Source: Vibrio nigripulchritudo ATCC 27043 (GTDB taxonomy: Bacteria; Pseudomonadota; Gammaproteobacteria; Enterobacterales; Vibrionaceae). From it: DNA of 64,000 nt. The stretch lies in contig NZ_AFWJ01000002.1 in assembly GCF_000222685.1 (NCBI RefSeq), forward strand, positions 26,307 through 90,306, read 5' to 3'. A program made the position numbers and the translations under genes. Within the stretch, counting starts at the first letter, position 1. Every line of letters starts with the position of its first letter. The notes below the pieces were generated by a model. That model had not been told where the DNA came from. It saw only the letters and a program-made list of their open reading frames with translations, and made no database searches. Of this stretch, positions 1-8,623 are shown in pieces.

Positions 1-243
1 GAAGCGAGATCGGTCAAGCTAGTCAATATCAAGAGTCCAGTGACAATAACGGTTTACGACTCACCAGACAAAAGTAAGGATGATGATTGGACAAGGATTG
101 AGGTGACAGAAGCGTTTGAGGGTGAGGTTGTTGTTTCTACGTTCGAAACAAATTCAAGCCCTCACCCAGCAGTAGAAGTCTCTTACTATTCAGATAACGG
201 CTTAGACGGTAAGGTCTCTTACATAGAAGTAGAACCAGCTTAA
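1..243 (+). CDS. C-terminal end of an unidentified protein, cut by window edge
   Basis: The frame is open from base 1 to a TAA at 241-243, so this is the last 80 residues of a longer protein; the GTG at 40 is probably internal. The tail is acidic and rich in beta-prone residues and ends with the motif GLDGKVSYIEV. That motif resembles the closing strand of beta/gamma-crystallin-like modules of secreted bacterial proteins, but this is recall rather than a search. A terminator hairpin follows. Function is unknown. Confidence 0.6.
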   Translation, partial: EARSVKLVNIKSPVTITVYDSPDKSKDDDWTRIEVTEAFEGEVVVSTFETNSSPHPAVEVSYYSDNGLDGKVSYIEVEPA

Positions 244-288
244 GTTAGGTGTGATTTGGCATCTTTTTGAAAGCTTCGACATAAAAAA

Positions 289-318
289 AGCCAGTCGCAA
301 TATAGAGTGCGGCTGGCT
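289..318. terminator. Hairpin terminator, probably bidirectional
   Basis: AGCCAGTCGCA pairs with TGCGGCTGGCT (one G-T pair) around an 8-base loop, with an A run on the 5' side and only a weak T run after it. It ends the upstream gene. The rest of the 311-base gap to the next start holds only an imperfect hairpin (TGCAATTT at 474-481 against AAATTGCA at 500-507) in the putative leader of the next gene. Confidence 0.7.
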
Positions 319-554
319 ATACAATTGTGAACAAATTCATTCACTAACAACGTCAGTTGGCTAGGTGACCCTCGGCTTAAAAGGGTCAAGTACTACAATA
401 CAATTCGCGTGCCAGTTTTAAACCCTTGAAAATAGGGGTTGGCAAACGTTTGATATTTGTTTTGTTGCATATTTGCAATTTTAAATCGCAGTTTTTCGCA
501 AATTGCATTAAGCAAGTGTGGTTTTATCAGGCGTTGTTTTGGTTAGGGAGGACA

Positions 555-1064
555 ATGAGAATCAAAAAAGCAATCACAATAGTGCTGGGATTTGCACTTA
601 CAACCAGTCTTTTTAGTGCGAAAGCACTTTCTGGAAAAACAATCACCACAGACGCCGTCCAAGCGAGTCATGTTCAGCAGATCTTGTCTGGTGAAGTGGT
701 ATCCGGTAATTCTGTAGACATTATTTACGCAGACGTATCAAAAGTGGCTATACCTGAAGGGAATCAGCTTCAATACAGCCCTTGGGATGAATTGTACAAA
801 TGCACCAAAGATGGCAGCTTAAAAAGCGAGTCGATCATCATTCCAGTTGAAAACAGCGCACACGTCTTACAAGCCTGCGATGCGCTGGGTTTTGAGCTCG
901 ACCTTGAACTGGCAGTTGTTAATGCCGACGTACTGAACGAAGAAGTATCGGATATAGATAAATCCACCCGTCAGGTGATTCTGGTGCCTACTCCGTCTGC
1001 TAATGACACCTACTTATATTGGAATGGAAGCAAGTTTAAACTGTATGTTCCAATGCCATTCTAA
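555..1064 (+). CDS. Secreted hypothetical protein
   Basis: This codes for 169 residues from the ATG at 555, chosen because AGGGAGG lies just upstream and because a signal peptide follows (MRIKK, a hydrophobic stretch, then a likely cut after the AKA at about 22). The frame extends upstream to 426, but that part lacks a ribosome site and reads like untranslated leader. The mature part has two cysteines (about residues 78 and 107) that could form a disulfide. I recognise no domain. A terminator follows directly, so it is probably a single-gene transcript. Confidence 0.65.
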   Translation: MRIKKAITIVLGFALTTSLFSAKALSGKTITTDAVQASHVQQILSGEVVSGNSVDIIYADVSKVAIPEGNQLQYSPWDELYKCTKDGSLKSESIIIPVENSAHVLQACDALGFELDLELAVVNADVLNEEVSDIDKSTRQVILVPTPSANDTYLYWNGSKFKLYVPMPF

Positions 1065-1070
1065 GATTCT

Positions 1071-1100
1071 AAAGCCCCAAGCTGTATAGCCTGAGGCTTT
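1071..1100 (+). terminator. Terminator after the secreted protein gene
   Basis: AAAGCCCCAAGCT pairs with AGCCTGAGGCTTT with two imperfect positions around a GTAT loop, followed by TTAGTGTTTTA. It lies 7 bases after the stop codon. Confidence 0.6.
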
Positions 1101-1138
1101 TAGTGTTTTAATGGTGAACAAAACCCAATTTAACGAAG

Positions 1139-1594
1139 CTATCTGGCATACAAAACCGAATCATTGGGTTTATCAAAAAGCTGAAAAACGAAATACAACA
1201 CCAGACCTACCGGACCATACATAAAGGTAAGAGGCAGGCAAGGCAGCAATCGCCATCGAGCTTTACCTGAACGCTTCAAATCATCAATCATCCAGCGCCC
1301 TATAAACAGATCAAAAATCAAAAAGTGAAGCCAGCCAGCGGCGAGATTCCCCTGCGATTCAAACAACAACCCCACACCAACCAGGCTTGAATAGTTACCC
1401 TCGGGGGCACTTCCCCAATATTTGACCAGAAGAAACAGGTAGATGAGAGAAAGTAAAAAGGGGATCACTCGACCACCACACAGCAGTAAACCATCGCTGA
1501 TGCGTTGTGAGGACAGTGTTGCCCCCAATATCAAACTCAACCATCCCAGCAAAGCGATCATGCTGCCCAGTTCAAATGCTAATTGAGCCATCAT
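1139..1594 (-). CDS. ABA4-like (DUF4281) membrane protein
   Basis: 151 residues with about four membrane segments. The conserved run GWLHFLIFDLFIGRWMIDD followed by LPLTFMYGPVGLVLY is the signature of the ABA4-like family (DUF4281), named after a plant neoxanthin-synthesis protein. Bacterial members have no established activity. The start overlaps the stop of the upstream gene by 4 bases (ATGA), so the two are translationally coupled and probably act together. Confidence 0.75.
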   Translation of the reverse strand: MMAQLAFELGSMIALLGWLSLILGATLSSQRISDGLLLCGGRVIPFLLSLIYLFLLVKYWGSAPEGNYSSLVGVGLLFESQGNLAAGWLHFLIFDLFIGRWMIDDLKRSGKARWRLLPCLPLTFMYGPVGLVLYFVFQLFDKPNDSVLYAR

Positions 1595-2067
1595 TGAACT
1601 TCTCCGTTTGCATTTCTAGGGATGACCACAGCCTGATTACCATACTTCAACACTTCTCCACCGTGTTGATTGGCATAGGTTTGGGCTTCCTCTTCCGTTG
1701 AAAACCAGAGATTCAGTGTAGAGAGCACTTTCTCATCAAAGTCGGGGGTGAAAGCCGCCCCATCTTGTTGAGCAAGCAACACAGGCTTGTACGATTCCCA
1801 GCTGTTGTAACCCGCTTCAATTGACAGCATTCGCAGAAAGTGCTTTCGCTTTAACGTCTGGCGTTGGTTGTACAAAGAGGAAACAGGCTGTCCAAAACAA
1901 ACACCTGACTTTTCGACTCTGCGGATAATGGGCATGGCATCAGAAACACTGCCAGATTTAGCAACACGGTGTAATTTTCGAGCCTCACGCAACAAGGACT
2001 CAACAGCGGGATTGGTTTTTGAAGAGGTCAGTGAATTCGATTCACTAGGGGATTTTTGATTACGCAT
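1591..2067 (-). CDS. Conserved hypothetical protein coupled to the ABA4-like gene
   Basis: 158 residues from the ATG at 2067; a longer start at 2109 is possible. The N-terminal 25 residues are polar and low in complexity. A basic stretch (LKRKHFLRMLSIEAGYNSWESYKPV) resembles a short region often seen at the ends of small proteobacterial proteins of unknown role. The C-terminal 60 residues alternate beta and helical character. There is no signal peptide or membrane segment, so it is probably cytoplasmic. It is first of a two-gene unit with the downstream membrane protein. Confidence 0.6.
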   Translation of the reverse strand: MRNQKSPSESNSLTSSKTNPAVESLLREARKLHRVAKSGSVSDAMPIIRRVEKSGVCFGQPVSSLYNQRQTLKRKHFLRMLSIEAGYNSWESYKPVLLAQQDGAAFTPDFDEKVLSTLNLWFSTEEEAQTYANQHGGEVLKYGNQAVVIPRNANGEVQ

Positions 2068-2255
2068 ACAAACTCCATCGAGTGGTTGGTCTGTCTCGTT
2101 AGGGACCAAAGATAAGAGTCAGTAACTAAATTGTCTTATTACACAGGTGAGTGAACTTTCACGAGTTGGGCGTCCTGCAAACCCGCGAAAAGAATAGCAA
2201 CACATGGCATGAGTTGTAAATGGGTTTGTGTGAAAGAATTCTGTTGGTGAATGAC

Positions 2256-3638
2256 TCAACAAGCCCGCCTCACCGCATCAATCAATACGTCCAGCTCTTT
2301 CTGGACCTCTTTGGTGAGTTCAAAACCAAAGTTGATCCTTAAGCAGTTGTCGTAAAGAGACAGAGTACTGAATAAGTGACCCAATCGGATATCGATTTTG
2401 CTGGCTTCGAGTAGTGAGGTGAACTGGGTAACGTTGAGGGTAGGGACTTGTAGCCACAACACCATTCCCCCTTGAGGGTGGCTGATGTTCACGTTTTCTG
2501 GCAGGCGATCCGATAAATAGCTTAGGTACGTTTGTCTGAGTTGAAGCAGTTTGCTGCGACGACGTTTTAGCTGCTTGGCGTAATGACCAGACTCAATAAA
2601 ATCTGCCATAGCAAGCTGCATAGGAAGCGAGATCCCAAAGCAGGAAGCGGCATGCTTCTGGCAATATTGGTCGGTGTATCGCCCTGGCATACACCAACCT
2701 AGGCGGTAGCTCGGCGACAAGCTTTTCGAGACAGAACCACACCATAGGATATACCCACCTTGATCATAGTATTTGGCAGGCAATGGTGTATGTTCTGAAT
2801 AGGAAAGTTCAAGGTAAACGTCATCTTCGATTATCGGAACTTGATAAAAATTAGCCAGCTCTGCCAGCTTTTGTTTTTGGGCTGCCGACATGGTGATCCC
2901 CTGCGGGTTCATGTGTGAGGTACAAAATACGCCTGCTTTAACCACTCCTTTCTTCAAATGGTTTTCCAACTGCGCAAGGTCGATTCCGTCATCCAGAGAG
3001 GGGATCTCAACAATCTTTCTGCCCATTTGCCCAAGCAAATCCAGAATACCGCTGAAGCAGGGTGAGCTGATTGCAATCGCATCACCTACCCGTGAACAGG
3101 ATTCCAGCGCGGCTTTAATGGCCGGCATACAACCAGAGGTAATCACCAGCTCACTTGGGGTAAAGTTCAGCCCTAGTTTGGAAAAGTGATCGCTCAAGGC
3201 ATTGCGCAATAAAGGCTCACCTTGGGTGTCTGGATATTGGTTTAAGCGGTTGCCGATTCGTTTGCTGGCGCGTCGAAAGCTGCGTTCCAGTTCATTAAGT
3301 GACACATCATCAATGGCGGTGCTCGATACGCCAAGTGGTCCATTGTGCTGGGAATGAATCGCGAAGTTTTGATTAACCGAAGACACCTTACTGACAAAAC
3401 TCGCCCACTCTGGAGTGTTATGTTTGCTTCGTTGCGGAGACACGTAATACCCCGCTTGAGGGCGTGCGTGGATCCAGCCTTGCGATTCCAGTTCCTGATA
3501 ACAGCTTACGGCTGTCGACATACTTACTGCTTGTTGCTTTGAGAACTGCCTGAGCGATGGCATCCGACTCCCTTCGGCAAGTTTTCTAGCCTCAATCTCC
3601 CGAATAAACCGACTGGCTAAGGTTCTGTACATACTCAT
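2256..3638 (-). CDS. MocR-family transcriptional regulator (GntR HTH plus aminotransferase domain)
   Basis: 460 residues. Residues 1-70 are a GntR winged helix; residues 110-460 are a fold type I aminotransferase domain. The PLP lysine is visible as K305 in SVSKSLSPSYRLGW, and the pyridine-binding aspartate is probably D273 in EDDVY. Such proteins bind PLP or an amino-acid adduct and act as regulators, not enzymes. It is divergent from an EamA exporter 93 bases away, the usual target of this type. CTGTACC direct repeats fill the space between, so it probably controls the exporter and itself. Confidence 0.9.
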   Translation of the reverse strand: MSMYRTLASRFIREIEARKLAEGSRMPSLRQFSKQQAVSMSTAVSCYQELESQGWIHARPQAGYYVSPQRSKHNTPEWASFVSKVSSVNQNFAIHSQHNGPLGVSSTAIDDVSLNELERSFRRASKRIGNRLNQYPDTQGEPLLRNALSDHFSKLGLNFTPSELVITSGCMPAIKAALESCSRVGDAIAISSPCFSGILDLLGQMGRKIVEIPSLDDGIDLAQLENHLKKGVVKAGVFCTSHMNPQGITMSAAQKQKLAELANFYQVPIIEDDVYLELSYSEHTPLPAKYYDQGGYILWCGSVSKSLSPSYRLGWCMPGRYTDQYCQKHAASCFGISLPMQLAMADFIESGHYAKQLKRRRSKLLQLRQTYLSYLSDRLPENVNISHPQGGMVLWLQVPTLNVTQFTSLLEASKIDIRLGHLFSTLSLYDNCLRINFGFELTKEVQKELDVLIDAVRRAC

Positions 3639-3644
3639 AAGGAA

Positions 3645-3694
3645 CTGTACCGATTTTTGTTAAAAAAATTGTATCTGTACCGATAACTGTACCC
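3645..3694. promoter_or_regulatory. Direct repeats CTGTACC, likely MocR binding sites
   Basis: CTGTACCGAT occurs at 3645-3654 and 3675-3684, and CTGTACCC at 3687-3694, all in the same direction. They occupy the shared promoter region of the MocR regulator and the EamA transporter. MocR proteins are known to bind spaced direct repeats, which fits. A related TTCTGTACAT lies at about 3623, inside the regulator gene. Confidence 0.65.
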
Positions 3695-3731
3695 GAGTAA
3701 TACTCTTTTTCAAGGAAAAAGGAGGACAGTT

Positions 3732-4622
3732 ATGAAGAAAAACGACCTATTACTAGCAACCTTAGTGATGGCTATTTGGGGATTTAATTTCTCAATGATA
3801 AAGATGGGTATTACTGATGTTCACCCACTGTTAGCAACCGCTGCTCGTTTCACTTTGGCCGTGATTCCCGCGATCTTTTTTATTCGCCGACCAAACGTAG
3901 AGTGGCGCTATTTGGCTGGTTACGGCGTGGTCTTTGGCGTAGGTGTATGGGGGATGGCATCTTGGTCTATCACTGCGGGTCTTTCGTCCGGTATGTCTTC
4001 GGTGCTTTTGTCCTCCAACGCTTTAATCAGCATGGCAGTGGGCGTGTTTATCCAGAAAGAAATGGCTTCGAAGCGCAAAGTCATTGGAGCTGTTATTGCG
4101 TTGGCAGCACTGTTGGTATTGATCTCTGCCACCAACGGCAACCTGACAGCAGAAGGGGTATTCCTAATCATGGTTGCCGCGACGAGCTGGACGATAATGG
4201 GATTGATTGTTAAGGCGTCGAAAACCACTCAGGCCTTCGCTTTTAATGTTTGGGGGATGCTATTTGCGCCTATCCCGCTGGTGTTACTTGCGGTGAGCAT
4301 TTACGGTCCAAATATTGTAGTGCATGCCATGGAAGTGTGGGACATGAAAACCACTATCGCAGTGGCATTTCAGGCTTACCCAACCACATTATTCGGTTAT
4401 TGGGTATGGAGTAATCTGCTGATTCGTTACCCACTCAGCACCACTGCGCCGTTAACCTTACTGGTGCCCGTATTCGCGCTGATTTCTGGCTACTTTATGT
4501 ATGACGAGATGCTAAGCACAGCACAAATGATCGCCTGTGTACTCTTCCTCATCGGTATTGGCTTCATTGTGAAGCCTGCGACGAGCAAAAGTGTGTTAAC
4601 GCCTAAGCCTTTAGCGAATTGA
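3732..4622 (+). CDS. EamA-family (DMT) transporter
   Basis: 296 residues with ten predicted membrane helices arranged as two EamA repeats (about 5-135 and 148-285). The start MKKNDLLLATLVMAIWGFNFSMIK is typical of the RhaT/YdcZ-like exporters of amino acids and related metabolites. GGAGGACAG is a good ribosome site. The divergent MocR regulator suggests the substrate is tied to amino-acid or vitamin B6 metabolism; the sequence does not name it. Confidence 0.88.
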   Translation: MKKNDLLLATLVMAIWGFNFSMIKMGITDVHPLLATAARFTLAVIPAIFFIRRPNVEWRYLAGYGVVFGVGVWGMASWSITAGLSSGMSSVLLSSNALISMAVGVFIQKEMASKRKVIGAVIALAALLVLISATNGNLTAEGVFLIMVAATSWTIMGLIVKASKTTQAFAFNVWGMLFAPIPLVLLAVSIYGPNIVVHAMEVWDMKTTIAVAFQAYPTTLFGYWVWSNLLIRYPLSTTAPLTLLVPVFALISGYFMYDEMLSTAQMIACVLFLIGIGFIVKPATSKSVLTPKPLAN

Positions 4623-4691
4623 AAAATCAACCGCGTTGCAGGGTTGAATAGAGTGGTGTTTTAGTCGATAAAAGAAGATCTTAAAAAGGGA

Positions 4692-4712
4692 AGGGGACAA
4701 GAAAAGTCCCCC
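4692..4712 (-). terminator. Terminator of the patatin-like gene
   Basis: GGGGAC pairs with GTCCCC around a 7-base loop. On the minus strand a T-rich stretch (CCCTTTTTAAG) follows. It lies 10 bases beyond the patatin gene stop and in the convergent gap with the EamA gene. Confidence 0.5.
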
Positions 4713-4721
4713 TCTCAATGG

Positions 4722-5591
4722 TTAGTTGGAAAGTAACGCCTTTATCTGTGGCATCACTTCTTTTGTGGCAATGTAGCCCGCTTCAATCGCCTTCGCCCTG
4801 TCGTTAAACGACACATCACTGCTCGGTTCATAATTTGGTGTGATGAGCACGTCTGCGCTGGCCATTTCTTGTTGCGACAGCCTACAGCTCTGCATTCTGA
4901 ACGTCGCAAGCAACACTTTACTTATAGTCAATTCCGGTGCGGGTTGATTGTGGCAAAAAATATCGACCGCGATGACCTTTTTAGCACCGAGATCTTTTGC
5001 GGTATAAACCGGTACAACACTGAATACGCTGCCATCAATTAAGATATCACCTTGGTTTTCAACGGGAACAAAAGTACCTGGCACGGTGGAAGAGGTTTGT
5101 ACTGCATGCCCAGGGTCGCCAGAACGGATAACAACAGTCTTACGTGTCGTCATATTGGTGGCAGTCACTGCTACAGGGATGGGCATGTCCGCCAGATCGC
5201 TATAGCCGACATGCGCGTTGATCCAGTCGGATAAGCGTTTACCATTTACGAACCCTTTGGACGAAAGCACAATGTCCGTAACGTCAGATATTTCGAGTTT
5301 CTCGATGGCAACTTCCATCTCGCTAAATCGCATACCAGAGGCATAAAGCGTTGCTGCAATCGAGCCCGCAGACGCACCACTGACCACTTCTGGTTTTATG
5401 CCTTCTTCTTCCAACGCTTTCAACACGCCTAAGTGCATAAAGCCCCGTACTCCACCGCCACCAAACGCCACCCCAAGTTTGTGTTCCCCGGTTGCAACGG
5501 GTTCAGAAACGTTCAGATCGTTGTAGACGTTTGGTGATGAACAGGCCATCAACAGCAGTGATAAAGAGGCAGGAATGAGTGTTTTCAACAT
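4722..5591 (-). CDS. Patatin-like phospholipase lipoprotein (RssA/YchK type)
   Basis: 289 residues. An N-terminal signal with lipobox LMAC predicts lipidation at C17. The patatin fold follows: oxyanion motif GGGGVRG at 44-50, nucleophile S74 in GASAG, and catalytic D186 in the DG motif, which together make the Ser-Asp dyad. Such enzymes hydrolyse acyl esters, and a lipoprotein form would work at an envelope membrane. The gene stands alone between convergent and divergent neighbours. Substrate is unknown. Confidence 0.88.
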   Translation of the reverse strand: MLKTLIPASLSLLLMACSSPNVYNDLNVSEPVATGEHKLGVAFGGGGVRGFMHLGVLKALEEEGIKPEVVSGASAGSIAATLYASGMRFSEMEVAIEKLEISDVTDIVLSSKGFVNGKRLSDWINAHVGYSDLADMPIPVAVTATNMTTRKTVVIRSGDPGHAVQTSSTVPGTFVPVENQGDILIDGSVFSVVPVYTAKDLGAKKVIAVDIFCHNQPAPELTISKVLLATFRMQSCRLSQQEMASADVLITPNYEPSSDVSFNDRAKAIEAGYIATKEVMPQIKALLSN

Positions 5592-6122
5592 GGGAGGCTC
5601 GGTTTAGTCGGAAAGTTCAAAGCGTTACAGAATCCGGTTTGGCGATGTTTTTTTCAAGTGACAGGTTCTAAAGCTTGACCAGCATCTCCTGATTCAGTGC
5701 AATTTCATTGAGTTTGTTGTTGCGACTGTACCGAAACAGGCAGCTTAATTTGTTAGAACGTAAGCAAATTCATGTCGTAGATTTAAGGTAAAAGGATGTT
5801 AATCAATGTTCAGAAAGGAAGCGTTTGATCTTGGTTATTCCTTTTTAGCAATATTATTCACTACATATGGCAGGTTTTGAAAAGTAAAATTGAGTTTAAG
5901 GAAATTCATAGCATACTTTTACCTCTTTATGAGGTAGAGGTAGGTCGGCTCCAATCTCAAATCCTCTTGCTTGACTTGCTCATCTATTACCGATATCTCA
6001 CGGTAAGATTTTCAAGTGTTACTATCACTAATCTACATTTGAAATAGCCACAGTGGCCAATGATGTTTAAGACATTGTTGACCAAAAACTTTTTTAAAGA
6101 TGTTAAATAGGAAATTTGTTTT
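5592..6122. other. Gene-free stretch of 531 bases
   Basis: AT-rich and without a convincing ORF on either strand. A single copy of CTGTACCGA lies at 5726-5734, like the boxes next to the MocR gene; one copy could be chance. The region before 6123 probably holds the promoter of the next gene. I see no strong hairpin. Confidence 0.4.
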
Positions 6123-6446
6123 ATGCGTAAATCAGATAAGAAGATCGAAAATCAAATTAGAGATGTGTTAACCGAAGTTTGTGAAGATACGTTAAAAGGC
6201 TACGACGGTTTTCTTTGGGTGACTCATACGGTCAAATTCTCTTCTTTTCCACAGAGCTTAAAAATCGCCTGCGTATTCGACACTATTCAAGATAGAGCGA
6301 ACTTTTTAATGGGAGAAGGGCAGCTTCATGTTTCAACAGCTATCCAAAAGGCGTTTAACAAGGTTGGGGTTCAGCTAAAAAACGTAGATAAGCTAATCAG
6401 TTACGATATACAAAAAAAGCGCGAGTCCGGTTATCAAAGAAAGTGA
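6123..6446 (+). CDS. Conserved hypothetical cytoplasmic protein
   Basis: 107 residues, no signal or membrane segment. It begins MRKSDKKIENQIRDVLTEV and has a central hydrophobic core (FPQSLKIACVFDT). I have a memory of similar short Vibrio and Shewanella proteins, sometimes labelled Fis family; no Fis-type helix-turn-helix is evident here, so I leave the function open. The gene is preceded by an AT-rich region with a weak ribosome site and stands alone. Confidence 0.6.
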   Translation: MRKSDKKIENQIRDVLTEVCEDTLKGYDGFLWVTHTVKFSSFPQSLKIACVFDTIQDRANFLMGEGQLHVSTAIQKAFNKVGVQLKNVDKLISYDIQKKRESGYQRK

Positions 6447-6615
6447 ATGGAGTTTAGAGTGAAAATCTAAGGCTTTATATGACGAGTATTAATATAGAGA
6501 CTAGCGGTATACCCGAGCTGTCGTTCTTTCTGAACGATAGGGACACAAAAGGTGGCTTTCGATATAATCAGTATTTATTGAAAACGTATTTATTAATAAT
6601 TATTGGTTTCTAACC

Positions 6616-7518
6616 ATGCTCAATCCTATTTGGCTTAACACTTTTAAAACACTGATTGATGTCGGACATTTCACCAAAACGGCCGAGTTGCTCCACATGA
6701 CGCAACCTGGGGTAAGCCAGCACATCAATAAACTAGAAGCTGCATGCGGTTACCCCCTAATAAGGAGATTTAACAAGAAGTTCGAGTTAACCATCTATGG
6801 GCGTAAAGTTTACGATTATGCCGTCAAACACTTTGAAGAAGAGTTTGATTTATTACAGAATCTGGCACACGACGAACCTTTCCGAGGTCGCTGTACCATT
6901 GGCTGTTCGGGCACTTTCGCTTGGTTGATCTATTCAGATTTACTTTCTTTGCAAGCGAGTTATCCAGACTTATCTATTGAGTTAGAAGCAACACCAAACC
7001 AACGTATCTTTGAGCAGATACTGCAGGGAAAATTGGATATAGGTCTAGTAACAAAAGAGCCCAATCCCAAATACTTTTCGAGCCGTGTTATTGGTGCGGA
7101 GTGTCTTGCTCTTGTGCTACCGCTTTCCGCAGACGAAAGCTTGCCTATCAATGAATTATTAATGGAGTTAGGCGTAGTTCGTCACCCAGATCTGGCTCAT
7201 TATTTCCAAACTTATGTTAATCAAGCCAATAACGATTTGCTTCGTTTGGTCGATTTGGATGAGGTTTCTACACAAAGCTACATTAACCAAGTGCATCAAA
7301 TATTAGTCCCTATAGCGAAGGGCATTGGTTTTACAGTGGTTCCTCGGTGGTGTGTCGACTTATTCGCTGCCAAAGAACAGCTAAAAATATTCAATATTAC
7401 CGCAGAGAGGCAAGAGCCTGTGTATTTGGTTAGCAAACTTAATTCACCACTTGCTAAGCGTTATGAGCAAGTCATTAAAGTTATTGAAAACTCTTTTGAT
7501 ATGGGTGAAGTGAGTTAA
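6616..7518 (+). CDS. LysR-family transcriptional regulator
   Basis: 300 residues. The N-terminal winged helix (1-60) carries the typical LysR signature FTKTAELLHMTQPGVSQHI, followed by a linker helix and a periplasmic-binding-like effector domain (about 88-295). The gene ends in a shared terminator with the VOC gene, so its target is not obvious from position; no divergent partner is present within 150 bases. Effector unknown. Confidence 0.9.
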   Translation: MLNPIWLNTFKTLIDVGHFTKTAELLHMTQPGVSQHINKLEAACGYPLIRRFNKKFELTIYGRKVYDYAVKHFEEEFDLLQNLAHDEPFRGRCTIGCSGTFAWLIYSDLLSLQASYPDLSIELEATPNQRIFEQILQGKLDIGLVTKEPNPKYFSSRVIGAECLALVLPLSADESLPINELLMELGVVRHPDLAHYFQTYVNQANNDLLRLVDLDEVSTQSYINQVHQILVPIAKGIGFTVVPRWCVDLFAAKEQLKIFNITAERQEPVYLVSKLNSPLAKRYEQVIKVIENSFDMGEVS

Positions 7519-7597
7519 GAACCACTATTCAGGAGGTATTTGCGTTATGCCCTTATATATAATGGTTCTGGCTAGATCTTACCTAGGAATGAGCACA

Positions 7598-7625
7598 AAA
7601 AGGTTGGCATAACAGCCAACCTTTT
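7598..7625. terminator. Bidirectional terminator
   Basis: Perfect 11-base stem AAAAGGTTGGC/GCCAACCTTTT with a 6-base loop and T runs on both strands. It separates the convergent LysR and VOC genes. Confidence 0.85.
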
Positions 7626-7640
7626 GCTTTACGTGTTTAC

Positions 7641-8132
7641 TTATTCATAGTCTGAAGCGTAAGTGTCTTCGTAAGAGTGTGAGTAGAACTCGAACAGGTT
7701 GCCAAACGGGTCTTCCAGATAAACCATTTGTGCCTGCTTTAGGTCGTCTTCTGGGTGGTAACGCATGATGTCCATACGAACTTTTCCGCCATACTCTTCA
7801 ACACGCTTGATTGCTGTATCAAACTGCTCTTTAGGTAGCTGCAAGCAGAAGTGGAAGATACCTAGGCGAGAGAAGTCTACTTCATGACGTTCTTGACGAT
7901 TTTTCATCTCAAACAATTCAACCCCGATACCATCTGTTGTTACTAGGTGAGCGATGTTAAAGCCTTTAAAACCTTCACCGAATACCGCAATACACATACG
8001 TCCAATCGCAGATTCACGTTCTTCAATCACTTTAGTGTTGTTCATTACAATACGAAGACCTAACGCTTTAGTATAAAACTCAACCGCTTTGTCCATATCA
8101 CCAACCATGATACCAACGTGATTCATTTTCAT
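7641..8132 (-). CDS. VOC-family (glyoxalase/dioxygenase superfamily) protein
   Basis: 163 residues with the paired beta-alpha-beta-beta-beta modules of the vicinal oxygen chelate superfamily. Features visible are the opening MNHVGIMVGDMDKAVEFYTKALGL with a candidate metal ligand H5, a mid-chain histidine in FHFCL, and the closing DPFGNLFEFYSH with a ligand-type glutamate. The family includes glyoxalase I, extradiol dioxygenases and epimerases; the sequence does not decide among them. Single gene, with a long upstream region. Confidence 0.8.
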   Translation of the reverse strand: MKMNHVGIMVGDMDKAVEFYTKALGLRIVMNNTKVIEERESAIGRMCIAVFGEGFKGFNIAHLVTTDGIGVELFEMKNRQERHEVDFSRLGIFHFCLQLPKEQFDTAIKRVEEYGGKVRMDIMRYHPEDDLKQAQMVYLEDPFGNLFEFYSHSYEDTYASDYE

Positions 8133-8623
8133 AATTTGCTCCTAGTACCGTTAATCTTGCAGCTTTGCTTCGATAGAAGGGAGTATATGGGTATGAATGA
8201 ATTGGTTAAAATTATCATTATTTATTTAAATGATAATATTATATTATGAATGTGGTTGAAGAATAAGAAGCTAAGATAGGTCTTCACATTGGGGTATTTT
8301 GTGCATGTCGAATGATCAGTCTACTCTCCAGATCAAAACTATCTATTGAAATCACCGCTTGGTGGGATGGCAAGCCGATACGTCGATTGAAATTCCTTTT
8401 TCTAGGAGCGCATATGTAGTGGAACGGTAGATTTTGCCAACTGACCAGGGTTTGCAATATCCAAGGTAATCTGAGAAAGACTAATTTATAGAAAACGATA
8501 ACTCATAAGTGTCCATAGGTGTGTTAAAGCTGAGCATGGCGCACTTAGCACTAAAACCAAGCCAGATATAGATATCATCGACTTGGTTTAGATTGTTGAT
8601 AAACCTTCATCTATGAACGTAAA
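8133..8623. other. Gene-free stretch of 491 bases
   Basis: No ORF worth calling. An inverted repeat TTATCATT (8212-8219) and AATGATAA (8229-8236) lies about 80 bases upstream of the VOC gene start and could be an operator. Short minus-strand open stretches around 8290-8480 in different frames are interrupted by stops and look at best like decayed coding sequence; I could not identify a family. Confidence 0.4.

Noticed and set aside
8212-8250. Possible Fur box in the AT-rich repeat before the VOC gene
   Set aside because: AATGATAATATTAT shares only part of the 19-base Fur consensus and breaks the register after the first half.
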